From Acidimicrobiales bacterium (GTDB lineage: Bacteria > Actinomycetota > Acidimicrobiia > Acidimicrobiales > Palsa-688), in the NCBI GenBank assembly GCA_035533095.1, contig DATLUM010000106.1, forward strand, positions 62,001 to 126,000: a stretch of DNA of 64,000 bases, given 5' to 3'. This document shows positions 19,091-26,683 of the stretch, piece after piece. A model generated the notes under the pieces. The model saw only the letters and a program-made list of their open reading frames with translations, made no database searches and had not been told where the DNA came from. Both the position numbers and the translations under genes were made by a program. Position 1 is the stretch's first letter, and the number at the start of each line of letters is the position of its first letter.

Positions 19091-20232
19091 AGCTCGTCAT
19101 ACTCGGCAATCACGATCTGCTCTTTGGGGATGCTGCACGCCGCGCATTGCGGATCGCGGTTCACCTTGAACGTGCGGAAGGTCTCCTCGAGCGCGTCGTA
19201 TGCAAGCAGGCGTCCGGCGAGTGGATCGCCGATGCCGAGCAGCAGCTTGACCGCCTCCATCGCCTGGATGCTGCCGATGATCCCGCAAAGGACTCCGAGC
19301 ACGCCCGCCTCCGAGCACGACGGCGCCAGCTCCGCCGGCGGTGGCTCAGGGACCTGGCAGCGGTAGCACGGTCCTTGATGCGGGAGGTACACGCTGGCCT
19401 GGCCCTCGAAGCGGAAGATCGATCCGTGCACCACCGGTATGTCGAGCTTGAGGGATGCGTCATTGACCAGGTATCGGGTCGGGAAGTTGTCGGTCCCGTC
19501 GACGATCACGTCGTAGCCCTTGAAGATCTCGAGGACGTTGTCGGCACCGAGGCGCACGTCGTAGGTGACGACGTTGACGTCGGGGTTGAGCGCGGTGAGC
19601 GTCTTCTTCGCCGAGTCGACCTTGCGTTCGCCGACGCGGTCACCGTTGTGCAGGATCTGGCGTTGGAGGTTGGACGCGTCCACGACGTCCATGTCGATGA
19701 TGCCGAGTGTGCCGACTCCGGCCGCCGCGAGGTACAGCGCCGCGGGTGACCCGAGGCCGCCGGCGCCGAGCAGCAGCACCTTCGACTGCAGGAGTTTGTG
19801 CTGCCCCGCGACGTCGACTTCGGGCAGCAGGAGGTGGCGCTGATACCGGTTGCGCTGTTCCGCGGTCAGGGCGGCGGGTGTCCTCCATGCGCGTCCCTCG
19901 TCCTTCCACTTGTTGAAGCCGCCCGCCATCGACACGACGTCGGTGTAGCCGAGCTGGGTGAGGGTGTCGGCGGCGAACGCAGAGCGGGTGCCGCCGGCGC
20001 AGTAGACCACCAGGTGCGCGTCGCGGTCCGCGATGCGCGCCTCCACCTGGCTCTCCAGGTGGCCGCGGGGAATGTGTACCGCGCCGGGGAGCGCGCCTTG
20101 CTCGTACTCGTCGGGCTCGCGCACGTCGAGCACCACGGTGCCCGGTCGGGCCACTTCCTCCTCGGCCTGGGTGGTATCGACCTCTTTGATGCGCGCCTTG
20201 GTGTCACGCAACAGGTCACGGAACGTCGCCAT
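19051..20232 (-). CDS. Rhodanese-ThiF fusion adenylyltransferase/sulfurtransferase (MoeB/MoeZ-like)
   Basis: This E1-like enzyme adenylates the C-terminal Gly of a ubiquitin-like sulfur carrier (MoaD, ThiS or CysO) and can load sulfur onto it. Seen: residues about 1-118 are a rhodanese domain with the active-site loop CAGGTRSA. Residues about 135-393 are a ThiF/MoeB domain with GAGGLGSPAALYLAAAG, the DNLQRQ-like ASNLQRQIL and zinc pairs CYRC and CAAC. Actinobacterial MoeZ usually has the order ThiF then rhodanese; here it is reversed. The ATG at 20232 is chosen because upstream sequence to 20436 is low-complexity. No moaD or thiS gene is adjacent. Confidence 0.88.
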   Translation of the reverse strand: MATFRDLLRDTKARIKEVDTTQAEEEVARPGTVVLDVREPDEYEQGALPGAVHIPRGHLESQVEARIADRDAHLVVYCAGGTRSAFAADTLTQLGYTDVVSMAGGFNKWKDEGRAWRTPAALTAEQRNRYQRHLLLPEVDVAGQHKLLQSKVLLLGAGGLGSPAALYLAAAGVGTLGIIDMDVVDASNLQRQILHNGDRVGERKVDSAKKTLTALNPDVNVVTYDVRLGADNVLEIFKGYDVIVDGTDNFPTRYLVNDASLKLDIPVVHGSIFRFEGQASVYLPHQGPCYRCQVPEPPPAELAPSCSEAGVLGVLCGIIGSIQAMEAVKLLLGIGDPLAGRLLAYDALEETFRTFKVNRDPQCAACSIPKEQIVIAEYDELCMPHPIEAPKSR

Positions 20233-20311
20233 GGCGTAAATCTTACCTCGCCGGTCAGGTAGTCGGCCTGGGCGCCGCCGGCCGGCAGTCCGGTCTGCGA
20301 GTCTCTTGTCC

Positions 20312-20953
20312 ATGGAACTGGGTGAGGTGCTGCGCCGGCGGCGAATGTGCCGCAACTTTCGGGACGAGCCCGTGCCGCCGGAAGTGGTCGACCGGCTGCT
20401 CGACCGGGCCCGCCGTGCGCCTTCGGCGGGGAACACGCAGGGCTGGTCGTTTCTGGTCCTCGAGGGGCGCGAGCAGCTGGACGCCTTCTGGGAGGTGGAG
20501 TCGGATCCCGAGTGGAGGGACGTCCCCTCCCTGCCGGGTGTGCTGAGGGCGCCGCTGATCGTGGTGCCGCTGTGCAGCGTGCAGCGTTACCTGGACCGCT
20601 ACTCGGAGCCGGACAAGATCGCGGCTGGCATGATGGAGGAGGGGGCGTGGCCGGCGCCGTTCTGGGTCGTTGATGTGTCGTTCGCTACGATGACCCTCCT
20701 GTTGTCGGTCGTCGACGAGGGCCTCGGCGCACTGTTCTTCGGGCTCCGAGGGACGCCCGGCGACTTGCGGTCGGCGTTCGGGATCCCAGAGGGCTGGCAG
20801 GCGATCGGCGCGGTGGCGATCGGCTGGCCGGAAGACGACCGCGGCCCCGTCGGGTCGGCGGCGCGGGGACGCAGGCCGGTCGACGAGGTCGTCCACCGCG
20901 GGCGCTGGCAAGCAGACCCGGGCCCGGCCAGGCCAAACGACATACCTAGATGA
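20312..20953 (+). CDS. Nitroreductase-family flavoprotein
   Basis: An FMN-dependent oxidoreductase of the nitroreductase fold. Seen: N-terminal RRRRMCRNFRDEPVPPEVVDR and ARRAPSAGNTQGW, the FMN-contact signature of the family, then a dimer-forming helix region and GLGALFFGLRG in the C-terminal half; 213 residues. ATG 20312 is preferred; a TTG 6 bases earlier is in frame. It is divergent from the moeB-like gene and its last 8 bases overlap the end of the convergent sirtuin gene. The substrate cannot be inferred; nitroaromatics are only the assay substrate of the family. Confidence 0.82.
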   Translation: MELGEVLRRRRMCRNFRDEPVPPEVVDRLLDRARRAPSAGNTQGWSFLVLEGREQLDAFWEVESDPEWRDVPSLPGVLRAPLIVVPLCSVQRYLDRYSEPDKIAAGMMEEGAWPAPFWVVDVSFATMTLLLSVVDEGLGALFFGLRGTPGDLRSAFGIPEGWQAIGAVAIGWPEDDRGPVGSAARGRRPVDEVVHRGRWQADPGPARPNDIPR

Positions 20954-21710
20954 TCTGTGGCAGGACCTCGCTGATCGAAGCGTGGAGGAGCGCGTCGGCG
21001 TCCGCGTCGTAGGGGGTCGGTTGCGCGTTGACGATGATCAGCGCGGCGCCCGCGTTCTTGGCGAGGGGGACCAGACCGGCGGCCGGGTAGACGCCGAGGC
21101 TCGACCCGACCGCCAGTAACACGTCGCAGGCGAGGGCAGCGGCCTCTGCCTTAGCCATGACCTCGGGGTCCAGGGCCTGGCCGAAGCTGATCGTCGCGGA
21201 CTTGAGGACTCCGCCGCAGCGCACGCAGAACGGGTCGAGGTCGCCGGCTCGAACCCGCTCGAGGGCTGCCTCCATCGCGCCCTCCTCACCGCAGTCCCAG
21301 CACCTGACCCGGCGCATGGTGCCGTGCAACTCGATCACCTTCCCCGGGCTGTTGCCGGCCTGCTGGTGCAGCTCGTCGATGTTCTGGGTCGCGATGGCGA
21401 CCAGGCGTCCCTGCCGTTCGAGTTCGGCGAGCGCCTTGTGGCCGGGGTTCGGCTGCGCCGTCCATGCCGGCGAGTTGAGGCGGTTCTGCCACGCCTCGCG
21501 GCGGACCTCGGAGTCGCGCAGGTAGTGGGACAGGGTTGCCGTGCGCTCGGCTTTGGGGTCCTTGGTCCAGGTCCCCTGAGGACCCCGGTAGTCCGGGATT
21601 CCCGAGTCGGTGGAGATGCCGGCCCCCGTGAGGACCGTCACGCGCTCGGCACCTCGCAGGATCTGGCGCGCCTGGCCGACGGCTTGCTGGATGTCGTCGG
21701 GTGGAGCCAT
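20946..21710 (-). CDS. cobB: Sir2-family NAD-dependent protein deacylase
   Basis: This enzyme removes acyl groups from protein lysines using NAD+, giving nicotinamide and O-acyl-ADP-ribose. Seen: 254 residues, NAD motif GAGISTDSGIPDYRGPQG, TQNIDELHQQAG with HG in the following ELHGTM (catalytic His), and the zinc site CWDC...CVRC. I do not see the paired Tyr/Arg of desuccinylases clearly. Acetyl- and propionyl-CoA enzymes near by make lysine acyl control plausible, but that is inference. It overlaps the nitroreductase end by 8 bases (convergent) and is divergent from an unrecognised gene with a good promoter. Confidence 0.92.
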   Translation of the reverse strand: MAPPDDIQQAVGQARQILRGAERVTVLTGAGISTDSGIPDYRGPQGTWTKDPKAERTATLSHYLRDSEVRREAWQNRLNSPAWTAQPNPGHKALAELERQGRLVAIATQNIDELHQQAGNSPGKVIELHGTMRRVRCWDCGEEGAMEAALERVRAGDLDPFCVRCGGVLKSATISFGQALDPEVMAKAEAAALACDVLLAVGSSLGVYPAAGLVPLAKNAGAALIIVNAQPTPYDADADALLHASISEVLPQII

Positions 21711-21733
21711 CCGTTCCAGTTTTCCAAATCCTC

Positions 21734-21762
21734 TTGATGAGTTTCATACACTGTTGTATCAT
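21734..21762 (+). promoter_or_regulatory. Sigma70-type promoter with internal ATACA-N4-TGTAT palindrome
   Basis: TTGATG (21734-21739), a 17-base spacer and TATCAT (21757-21762) match the -35/-10 consensus at 4 and 5 of 6 positions, in an unusually AT-rich island. The inverted repeat ATACA/TGTAT (21746-21759) lies in the spacer and touches the -10, a typical repressor position. Because the -10 covers the ATG at 21761, that ATG cannot be the start of the downstream gene. Confidence 0.6.
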
Positions 21763-21802
21763 GAAAGTCACTCAGATTGATCTAGAAGGAGGGAGATCGG
21801 CG

Positions 21803-22426
21803 GTGGTACAGCAGATGGTCACTTTCCAGTCGGAGGTTCTAGGCATCCGGCCGTGGCCCGACGATGTGGTCGAGAAGGTCGGCTTCGACCCGCGGAGCCC
21901 TTACGTCGAGCGGTTCTGGCTGTCGATCATCGGTCCGAGCGCTACGTGGCTGATGCGCCGCATCGCCGCTGGGTTCGACGCCGCCCCTGAGGGCTTCGAC
22001 CTTCCACTTGGAGAAACCGCCCGCGCGCTCGGGCTCGGGGACAAGGGCGGCCGGCACTCGCCGCTGCTGCGCACGGTCAACCGTCTGATCCTGTTCGAGC
22101 TGGCGCACGCGAGCGGCCCCGACGAGCTGACGGTCCGGCGAAAGCTGGCACCGCTGAGCCGACGGCACACCCACCGCCTCCCGCCGGCGCTGCAGGAAGC
22201 CCACGAGCGCTGGCAGGCCGAACAGTTGGAGGAGCCGCCCGGCGAGGCTTTGCGCAGGAGAGGACGCCAGCTCGCCCTCAGCCTGCTCGAGCTCGGCGAG
22301 GACTCCGAGGCTGCAGAGCGCCAGCTGCTTCGCTGGCGTTACCACCCGTCGCTCGCCCGGGACGCCGTCGCGTGGGCATGCGAGCGGCACAAGGTCGCTC
22401 TCGCGGCAGCGGGAGGACCCGCCTAG
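21803..22426 (+). CDS. Conserved-looking hypothetical protein, possible winged-helix segment
   Basis: I do not recognise a named family. Seen: 207 residues from the GTG at 21803, which has a strong Shine-Dalgarno AAGGAGGG 10 bases upstream. The frame extends to an ATG at 21761, but that lies in the -10 box of the predicted promoter. The first half has RPWPDDVVEKVGFDPRSPYV and FWLSIIGPSATWLMRRIA. Residues about 75-115 (LPLGETARALGLG...LLRTVNRLILFELA) read like a helix-turn-helix/winged-helix unit. The C-terminal half is Arg/Glu/Leu-rich helix. With a palindrome in its own promoter, an autoregulated DNA-binding protein is a reasonable guess, not a call. Confidence 0.7.
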   Translation: MVQQMVTFQSEVLGIRPWPDDVVEKVGFDPRSPYVERFWLSIIGPSATWLMRRIAAGFDAAPEGFDLPLGETARALGLGDKGGRHSPLLRTVNRLILFELAHASGPDELTVRRKLAPLSRRHTHRLPPALQEAHERWQAEQLEEPPGEALRRRGRQLALSLLELGEDSEAAERQLLRWRYHPSLARDAVAWACERHKVALAAAGGPA

Positions 22427-22468
22427 AGGTCGCAGGATTTACCTGCGATGGCGCGAACCTCTTCTAGG
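22422..22468. repeat. Palindromic element, GAACCTCTT family
   Basis: Outer arms CCTAGAGGTCGC and GCGAACCTCTTCTAGG are imperfectly complementary; inside is the small hairpin GCAGG-N5-CCTGC. It contains the stop of the upstream gene. Its segment ATGGCGCGAACCTCTT (22448-22463) is identical to 53278-53293, so the two elements clearly belong to one family. Confidence 0.75.
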
Positions 22469-22492
22469 CCGGCGTGCCCGTACCCTTGGCGC

Positions 22493-23389
22493 ATGAGCGC
22501 GCGCACTCCCCGGTTACCGCCGGGCGGCCCAGTAAGGCTCGAGAGGCGAGGGCGGACCTGGGTTTACGACACGGGGCCACCCGACGGAGCCGGCGCGCCC
22601 CCCGTCGTTCTCCTCCACGGTTGGACCTCGTCGGCCGCTCTCAACTGGTACCGGTGCTTCGAGCCCCTCGCGTCACGCCACCGGGTCGTCGCGCTCGACC
22701 ACAGGGGGCACGCAAGGGGGATCCGCAGCCGCCGTCCGTTCCGGCTCGAGGATTGCGCAGACGACGCGGCGGCGTTGATCCGAGAGCTGGGGCTCGGACC
22801 ATCGATCATCGCCGGATACTCGATGGGCGGCCCGGTGGCACAGCTGCTCTGGAAGCGCCATCGGGACCTGGTGGAAGGGCTGGTGCTGTGCGCCACGGCG
22901 GCTCGTTTTCCGGTGCGAAAAGAGCTGGGGAGGGTGATCGGCCCGTTCAGCTTCGCGATGTCGTTGGCGCTGTCGGGCGTGCCGTACCAGCTGCGCAGGC
23001 AGGGCGTATCGATGTTGTTGCGCAGCAGGGTGCCGGCCGCGGGGACCGCTCCGTGGGCGTTCGAGGAGTGGGAGCGCCACGACCCGGCGGCGGTGATCCA
23101 GGCGGGCCTGGCTCTGGGCCGCTTCGACTCGCGTGAGTGGATCGGGGGCATCGACGTCCCGACGGCGGTGATCGTCACGACCATGGACACGGCGGTCTCC
23201 CCGCGCCGGCAGGCGGCTCTCGCGGCTGCGATCCCCGGCGCGGTGGCGATCGAGGTCGCTGGCGCGCACCGCGCGTGCGTCGAGGATCACCGCCTGTTCG
23301 TGCCCGCGCTGGTGGAAGCCTGCGGGATCGCCGGTGCCGGGCGAGACGTGCCGCAGGCCCGCCCGCAGGCCGGCAGCCGGACGGTCTAG
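22493..23389 (+). CDS. Alpha/beta hydrolase
   Basis: A serine hydrolase of the alpha/beta fold. Seen: oxyanion strand VVLLHGWTSS, nucleophile elbow GYSMGG, a cap region, and a late GAHRACVEDH that supplies the His. Length is 298 residues from ATG 22493; an in-frame ATG at 22448 falls inside the palindromic repeat and is rejected. There is no signal peptide, so it is cytoplasmic. The substrate is unknown; esterase, lactonase or haloperoxidase-like are all possible. Its stop overlaps the end of the convergent IclR gene by 4 bases. Confidence 0.82.
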   Translation: MSARTPRLPPGGPVRLERRGRTWVYDTGPPDGAGAPPVVLLHGWTSSAALNWYRCFEPLASRHRVVALDHRGHARGIRSRRPFRLEDCADDAAALIRELGLGPSIIAGYSMGGPVAQLLWKRHRDLVEGLVLCATAARFPVRKELGRVIGPFSFAMSLALSGVPYQLRRQGVSMLLRSRVPAAGTAPWAFEEWERHDPAAVIQAGLALGRFDSREWIGGIDVPTAVIVTTMDTAVSPRRQAALAAAIPGAVAIEVAGAHRACVEDHRLFVPALVEACGIAGAGRDVPQARPQAGSRTV

Positions 23390-24048
23390 CCCCCGCTCAT
23401 TCCGGCTTCCACCTCCCGGGCGGCTGCGAGCACCTCGCGGGCGTAACGCTTCCCGGGACTGCGTGTCGTTCGCTCGATGGGTCCCGATACCGACACCGCG
23501 GCGACGGCTTGACCGGCTACTAGGACGCCGGCGCTCACCGACGCCACCCCTTTCTCCCGCTCCTCGACGCTCTGCGCCCAGCCGGTACGCATCGCAGCGG
23601 GATCGCCGCGCAACACCTTCGCAGCGGATCCCCGGTCCATCGGGAGCGTCGCTCCCACTGGCACGATGGTGCGCAGGCTGTGCGGCGACTCGAGTGAGAG
23701 CACGCAGACCCTCGAGTCTCCGGCGCGCACGAACAACTGGGCGCTCTCCCCCGTCACATCCCTCAGGCGGGCGAGGGCCGGGGCGGCCACCTCCGAGATC
23801 GTGCGCCGGCCGCTGATGCCCGCGCTGCCTGCAAGCCTGGCGAGGCGCGAACCGAGTACGAACCTGCCTGCCGCGTCGCGCTCGACGAGGCTGTGGACCT
23901 CGAGAGCCTGCGCGAGGCGGTGCGCCGTCGCTCGGGGGAGGTCAGTGTGGTCCACGAGGTCGGGCAGCGCGAGAGGTCCGGTCTCGAGTGCGGCGAGGAT
24001 CCGAACCGCCTTGTCGAGGACGCCGACGCCGCTTACACTCTCTCCCAT
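23386..24048 (-). CDS. IclR-family transcriptional regulator (NdgR/LtbR-like), divergent to leuCD
   Basis: Seen: 220 residues, an N-terminal winged helix (VLDKAVRILAALETGPLALP, then PRATAHRLAQALE as recognition helix) and a C-terminal IclR effector domain. In Streptomyces (NdgR/AreB) and Corynebacterium (LtbR), an IclR regulator divergent from leuCD controls leucine synthesis. The same arrangement here, with a perfect palindrome in the 76-base divergent gap, makes control of leuCD the best guess. Activation or repression cannot be read directly, though the palindrome position over the leuC promoter favours repression. Confidence 0.88.
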   Translation of the reverse strand: MGESVSGVGVLDKAVRILAALETGPLALPDLVDHTDLPRATAHRLAQALEVHSLVERDAAGRFVLGSRLARLAGSAGISGRRTISEVAAPALARLRDVTGESAQLFVRAGDSRVCVLSLESPHSLRTIVPVGATLPMDRGSAAKVLRGDPAAMRTGWAQSVEEREKGVASVSAGVLVAGQAVAAVSVSGPIERTTRSPGKRYAREVLAAAREVEAGMSGG

Positions 24049-24051
24049 AAC

Positions 24052-24080
24052 TTGAACACTATCTCACATCCTGAGATAGC
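24052..24080 (+). promoter_or_regulatory. leuC promoter with IclR operator CTATCTCA-N5-TGAGATAG
   Basis: The perfect 8-bp inverted repeat with a 5-base spacer lies at 24059-24079. A plausible promoter overlaps it: TTGAAC (24052-24057), 17-base spacer, GATAGC (24075-24080). A bound dimer would cover the spacer and -10. Transcription would start near 24087. The element also sits 11 bases from the iclR start codon, so autoregulation is likely. Confidence 0.65.
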
Positions 24081-24124
24081 CGCTCCGGATGGACGATCAG
24101 ACTCGACGAGGGTGGGATGACGCC

Positions 24125-25531
24125 GTGACCAACCCGCAGACACTGGCAGACAAGGTTTGGGAGCGCCACGTTGTCCGGCGCGCCGAAGGCGAGCCCGACC
24201 TTCTGTACATCGACCTCCACCTCGTCCACGAGGTGACGTCCCCGCAGGCGTTCGACGGGCTGCGGATAGCCGGCCGTGCGGTGCGGCGGCCGGATCTCAC
24301 GGTCGCAACGATGGATCACAACGTCCCCACCACGGCACTCGACCGGCCCATCGAGGACCCGATCTCGGCGCGCCAGATGGAGGTACTCGCGGCCAACTGT
24401 GAAGAGTTCGGGATCCGGCTCTACTCGATGGGCGACGCGCGCCAGGGGATCGTGCACATCATCGGGCCCGAGCTCGGGCTGACCCAGCCGGGCATGACGA
24501 TCGTCTGCGGGGACAGCCACACCTCCACCCACGGCGCGTTCGGCGCGCTCGCGTTCGGAATAGGCACCAGCGAGGTAGAGCACGTGCTTGCCACGCAGAC
24601 GCTCCCACAGAGGCGCCCGAAGACCATGGCCGTGACGGTCGACGGTGAGCTTCCGGCCGGTGTGACGGCCAAGGATCTGGTGCTCGCCATCATCGGCAAG
24701 ATCGGCACAAGCGGCGGCATGGGGCACGTCATCGAGTACAGGGGCTCGGCCATCAGGTCGCTCTCGATGGAAGGCCGCATGACGGTCTGCAACATGTCGA
24801 TCGAGGGCGGGGCCCGGGCAGGGTTGGTCGCTCCTGACGACAAGACCTTCGAGTACCTCCAAGGTCGTCCCTTCGCACCGTCGGGCACAGCATGGGAGCG
24901 GGCGTTGGACGACTGGAGGTCGCTCGTAACCGACGACGGGGCGGTGTTCGACAAGGACGTGACGCTGGAGGCGGCGGCGTTGACCCCGTTCGTGTCCTGG
25001 GGGACCAACCCCGCCCAGGTCGTGCCGATCGGCGGTGTCGTGCCGTCGCCGGACGAGCTCGGCTCGCCTTCGGAGCGCGACGCCGCTTCGCGGGCGCTCG
25101 AGTACATGGGCTTGACCGCCGGGTCGAAGGTTCGGGACATCCCAGTCGACACGGTGTTCATCGGCTCGTGCACCAACGGCCGTATCGAGGACCTGCGCGC
25201 CGCGGCCTCGGTGCTGGAGGGACGGAAGGTCGCTCCGTCTGTGCGGGCCCTGGTGGTACCCGGGTCCGGCCAGGTGAAGGCGCAAGCCGAATCGGAGGGA
25301 CTCGACAAGGTGTTCACGGGCGCGGGCTTCGAGTGGCGCAACCCAGGTTGCTCGATGTGCTTGGCGATGAACCCGGACAAGCTTCAGCCCGGCGAGCGCT
25401 CGGCTTCGACGTCCAATCGCAACTTCGAAGGGCGTCAGGGCCGTGGGGGGCGGACACACCTCGTCTCGCCGGCGGTGGCCGCGGCAACCGCCGTAGCCGG
25501 CCGCTTCGCCACGCCGGCGGACCTCGGCTAG
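24125..25531 (+). CDS. leuC: 3-isopropylmalate dehydratase, large subunit
   Basis: With LeuD this [4Fe-4S] enzyme isomerises 2-isopropylmalate to 3-isopropylmalate in leucine synthesis. Seen: [36 protein letters not shown], and the cluster cysteines in FIGSCTNGR and GCSMCLAMN. The GTG at 24125 gives 468 residues and has GGTGGGA 7 bases upstream. An in-frame ATG at 24089 (480 residues) would lie only 1-2 bases after the predicted transcription start and could be used leaderlessly. Both are compatible with the family. leuD follows after 50 bases. Confidence 0.95.
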   Translation: MTNPQTLADKVWERHVVRRAEGEPDLLYIDLHLVHEVTSPQAFDGLRIAGRAVRRPDLTVATMDHNVPTTALDRPIEDPISARQMEVLAANCEEFGIRLYSMGDARQGIVHIIGPELGLTQPGMTIVCGDSHTSTHGAFGALAFGIGTSEVEHVLATQTLPQRRPKTMAVTVDGELPAGVTAKDLVLAIIGKIGTSGGMGHVIEYRGSAIRSLSMEGRMTVCNMSIEGGARAGLVAPDDKTFEYLQGRPFAPSGTAWERALDDWRSLVTDDGAVFDKDVTLEAAALTPFVSWGTNPAQVVPIGGVVPSPDELGSPSERDAASRALEYMGLTAGSKVRDIPVDTVFIGSCTNGRIEDLRAAASVLEGRKVAPSVRALVVPGSGQVKAQAESEGLDKVFTGAGFEWRNPGCSMCLAMNPDKLQPGERSASTSNRNFEGRQGRGGRTHLVSPAVAAATAVAGRFATPADLG

Positions 25532-25581
25532 GGCTGGTCGGGTCGTCACCGATCAAGGTTTACGGGACAGGAGGACTTGAG

Positions 25582-26175
25582 ATGGAAGCTGTGCGCGTGG
25601 TGACAGGAACAGCGGTCCCGCTGGACCGCTCGGACGTGGACACCGATCAGATAATCCCCAGCGACTGGTTGAAGAGGGTGGAGCGCACCGGCTTCGGGCA
25701 GGGGCTGTTCTCGGAATGGCGCGACGACCGCAACTTCGTGCTCAACAAGCCGGAGCACGCCGGCGCCACGATCCTCGTGGCCGGCCCGAACTTCGGCACT
25801 GGATCCTCTCGAGAGCACGCAGTGTGGGCGCTGATGGATTACGGGTTCCGCGCGGTGGTGTCGCCTCGTTTTGGTGACATCTTCAAGAACAACTGCACCA
25901 AGGCGGGCTTGGTACCGGTGCAGGTGGACGCGACCTTCGGCGAGGCGCTGTTGCGCGCCGTGGTTGCGGATCCTTCTCTGGAGATCACGGTCGACGTCGA
26001 GCGCCTGGTCGTGTCGGCGCCGGCGGCCGGCCTGGAGGCGGAGTTCCCGCTCGACGCGTTCACCCAGCACCGCCTCGTCGAGGGTCTCGACGACATCGGG
26101 CTCACCTTGCGCCACGAAGGCGACATCACGGTGCACGAGGGTCGCAGGCCGGATTGGATGCCCTCGGTAGGGTAG
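25582..26175 (+). CDS. leuD: 3-isopropylmalate dehydratase, small subunit
   Basis: The swivelling-domain partner of LeuC. Seen: DVDTDQIIPSDWLKR near the N-terminus, GPNFGTGSSREHA with the substrate-binding Ser/Arg, FKNNCTKAGL, and 197 residues, all normal for LeuD. The frame is open far upstream into leuC, but ATG 25582 with CAGGAGG 8-9 bases before it is the clear start. It is followed after 9 bases by a small membrane protein gene that may be cotranscribed. Confidence 0.95.
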   Translation: MEAVRVVTGTAVPLDRSDVDTDQIIPSDWLKRVERTGFGQGLFSEWRDDRNFVLNKPEHAGATILVAGPNFGTGSSREHAVWALMDYGFRAVVSPRFGDIFKNNCTKAGLVPVQVDATFGEALLRAVVADPSLEITVDVERLVVSAPAAGLEAEFPLDAFTQHRLVEGLDDIGLTLRHEGDITVHEGRRPDWMPSVG

Positions 26176-26184
26176 TTTCCTTGC

Positions 26185-26670
26185 GTGGTGAGGCTCTTGC
26201 GCATGATCCTGCGGCTGTTGTTCCGGGCCCTGGCGGTCGCCGCGGTCGTCTGGGCCGGGCGCGAGTTGATGCGGCGGTGGGTGGACGGGCCTGATCAACC
26301 CGCGGTCGCCGGCAACTGGGAGAGATGGGAGCCGACGCGGGCGGGCACGGGCTCCGGCGGAGTGGACGGTGAAGCCGAGGACGATGGCACGCGCACGAAC
26401 GCGGGAACCGTCACACCCGAGGCACCAACGCCGAAGAAGGCCTCCTCGGCGACGGCTCCGGCGCGGCGCGCTACCGCGCCGTCCGGCGGTGCCTGGGTCG
26501 CGCCGAACGGTTCCGGCGAGACCCCGGCCACCCATCCTGTGAAGGCGAAGCTTTCGAGCCACCTCTACCGGGTCCCGGGCATGCCCATGTACGACCGCAT
26601 GGTTCCCGACCGCTGCTACGCCAGCCCGGAAGCGGCAGAGACCGACGGGTTCTCCCGGGCGAAGCGCTGA
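26185..26670 (+). CDS. Single-pass membrane protein with C-terminal sunset domain
   Basis: Seen: 161 residues; a transmembrane helix at about 10-25 (LLFRALAVAAVVWAG) flanked by Arg; a disordered middle rich in Gly, Thr, Ala and Pro; and a compact C-terminal module HPVKAKLSSHLYRVPGMPMY...CYASPEAAETDGFSRAKR. That module fits the small actinobacterial sunset domain, whose role is unknown. N-in with the domain outside, or the reverse, cannot be decided. GTG start, 9 bases after leuD and ending 9 bases before the convergent serA stop. It is probably expressed with leuCD. Confidence 0.75.
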   Translation: MVRLLRMILRLLFRALAVAAVVWAGRELMRRWVDGPDQPAVAGNWERWEPTRAGTGSGGVDGEAEDDGTRTNAGTVTPEAPTPKKASSATAPARRATAPSGGAWVAPNGSGETPATHPVKAKLSSHLYRVPGMPMYDRMVPDRCYASPEAAETDGFSRAKR

Positions 26671-26671
26671 G

Positions 26672-26683
26672 GAACCTCTTCAG
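26672..26683. repeat. GAACCTCTTCAG element copy at convergent gene ends
   Basis: The 12-base core is identical to 18468-18479. It overlaps the serA stop codon, just as the 18.45-kb copy overlaps the lipoprotein stop. The left arm is degenerate here (GCTGAGGAACC). Confidence 0.6.

Noticed and set aside
21761-21802. ATG at 21761 as start of the unrecognised gene
   Set aside because: It lies inside the predicted -10 box and has no Shine-Dalgarno; the GTG at 21803 has AAGGAGGG.
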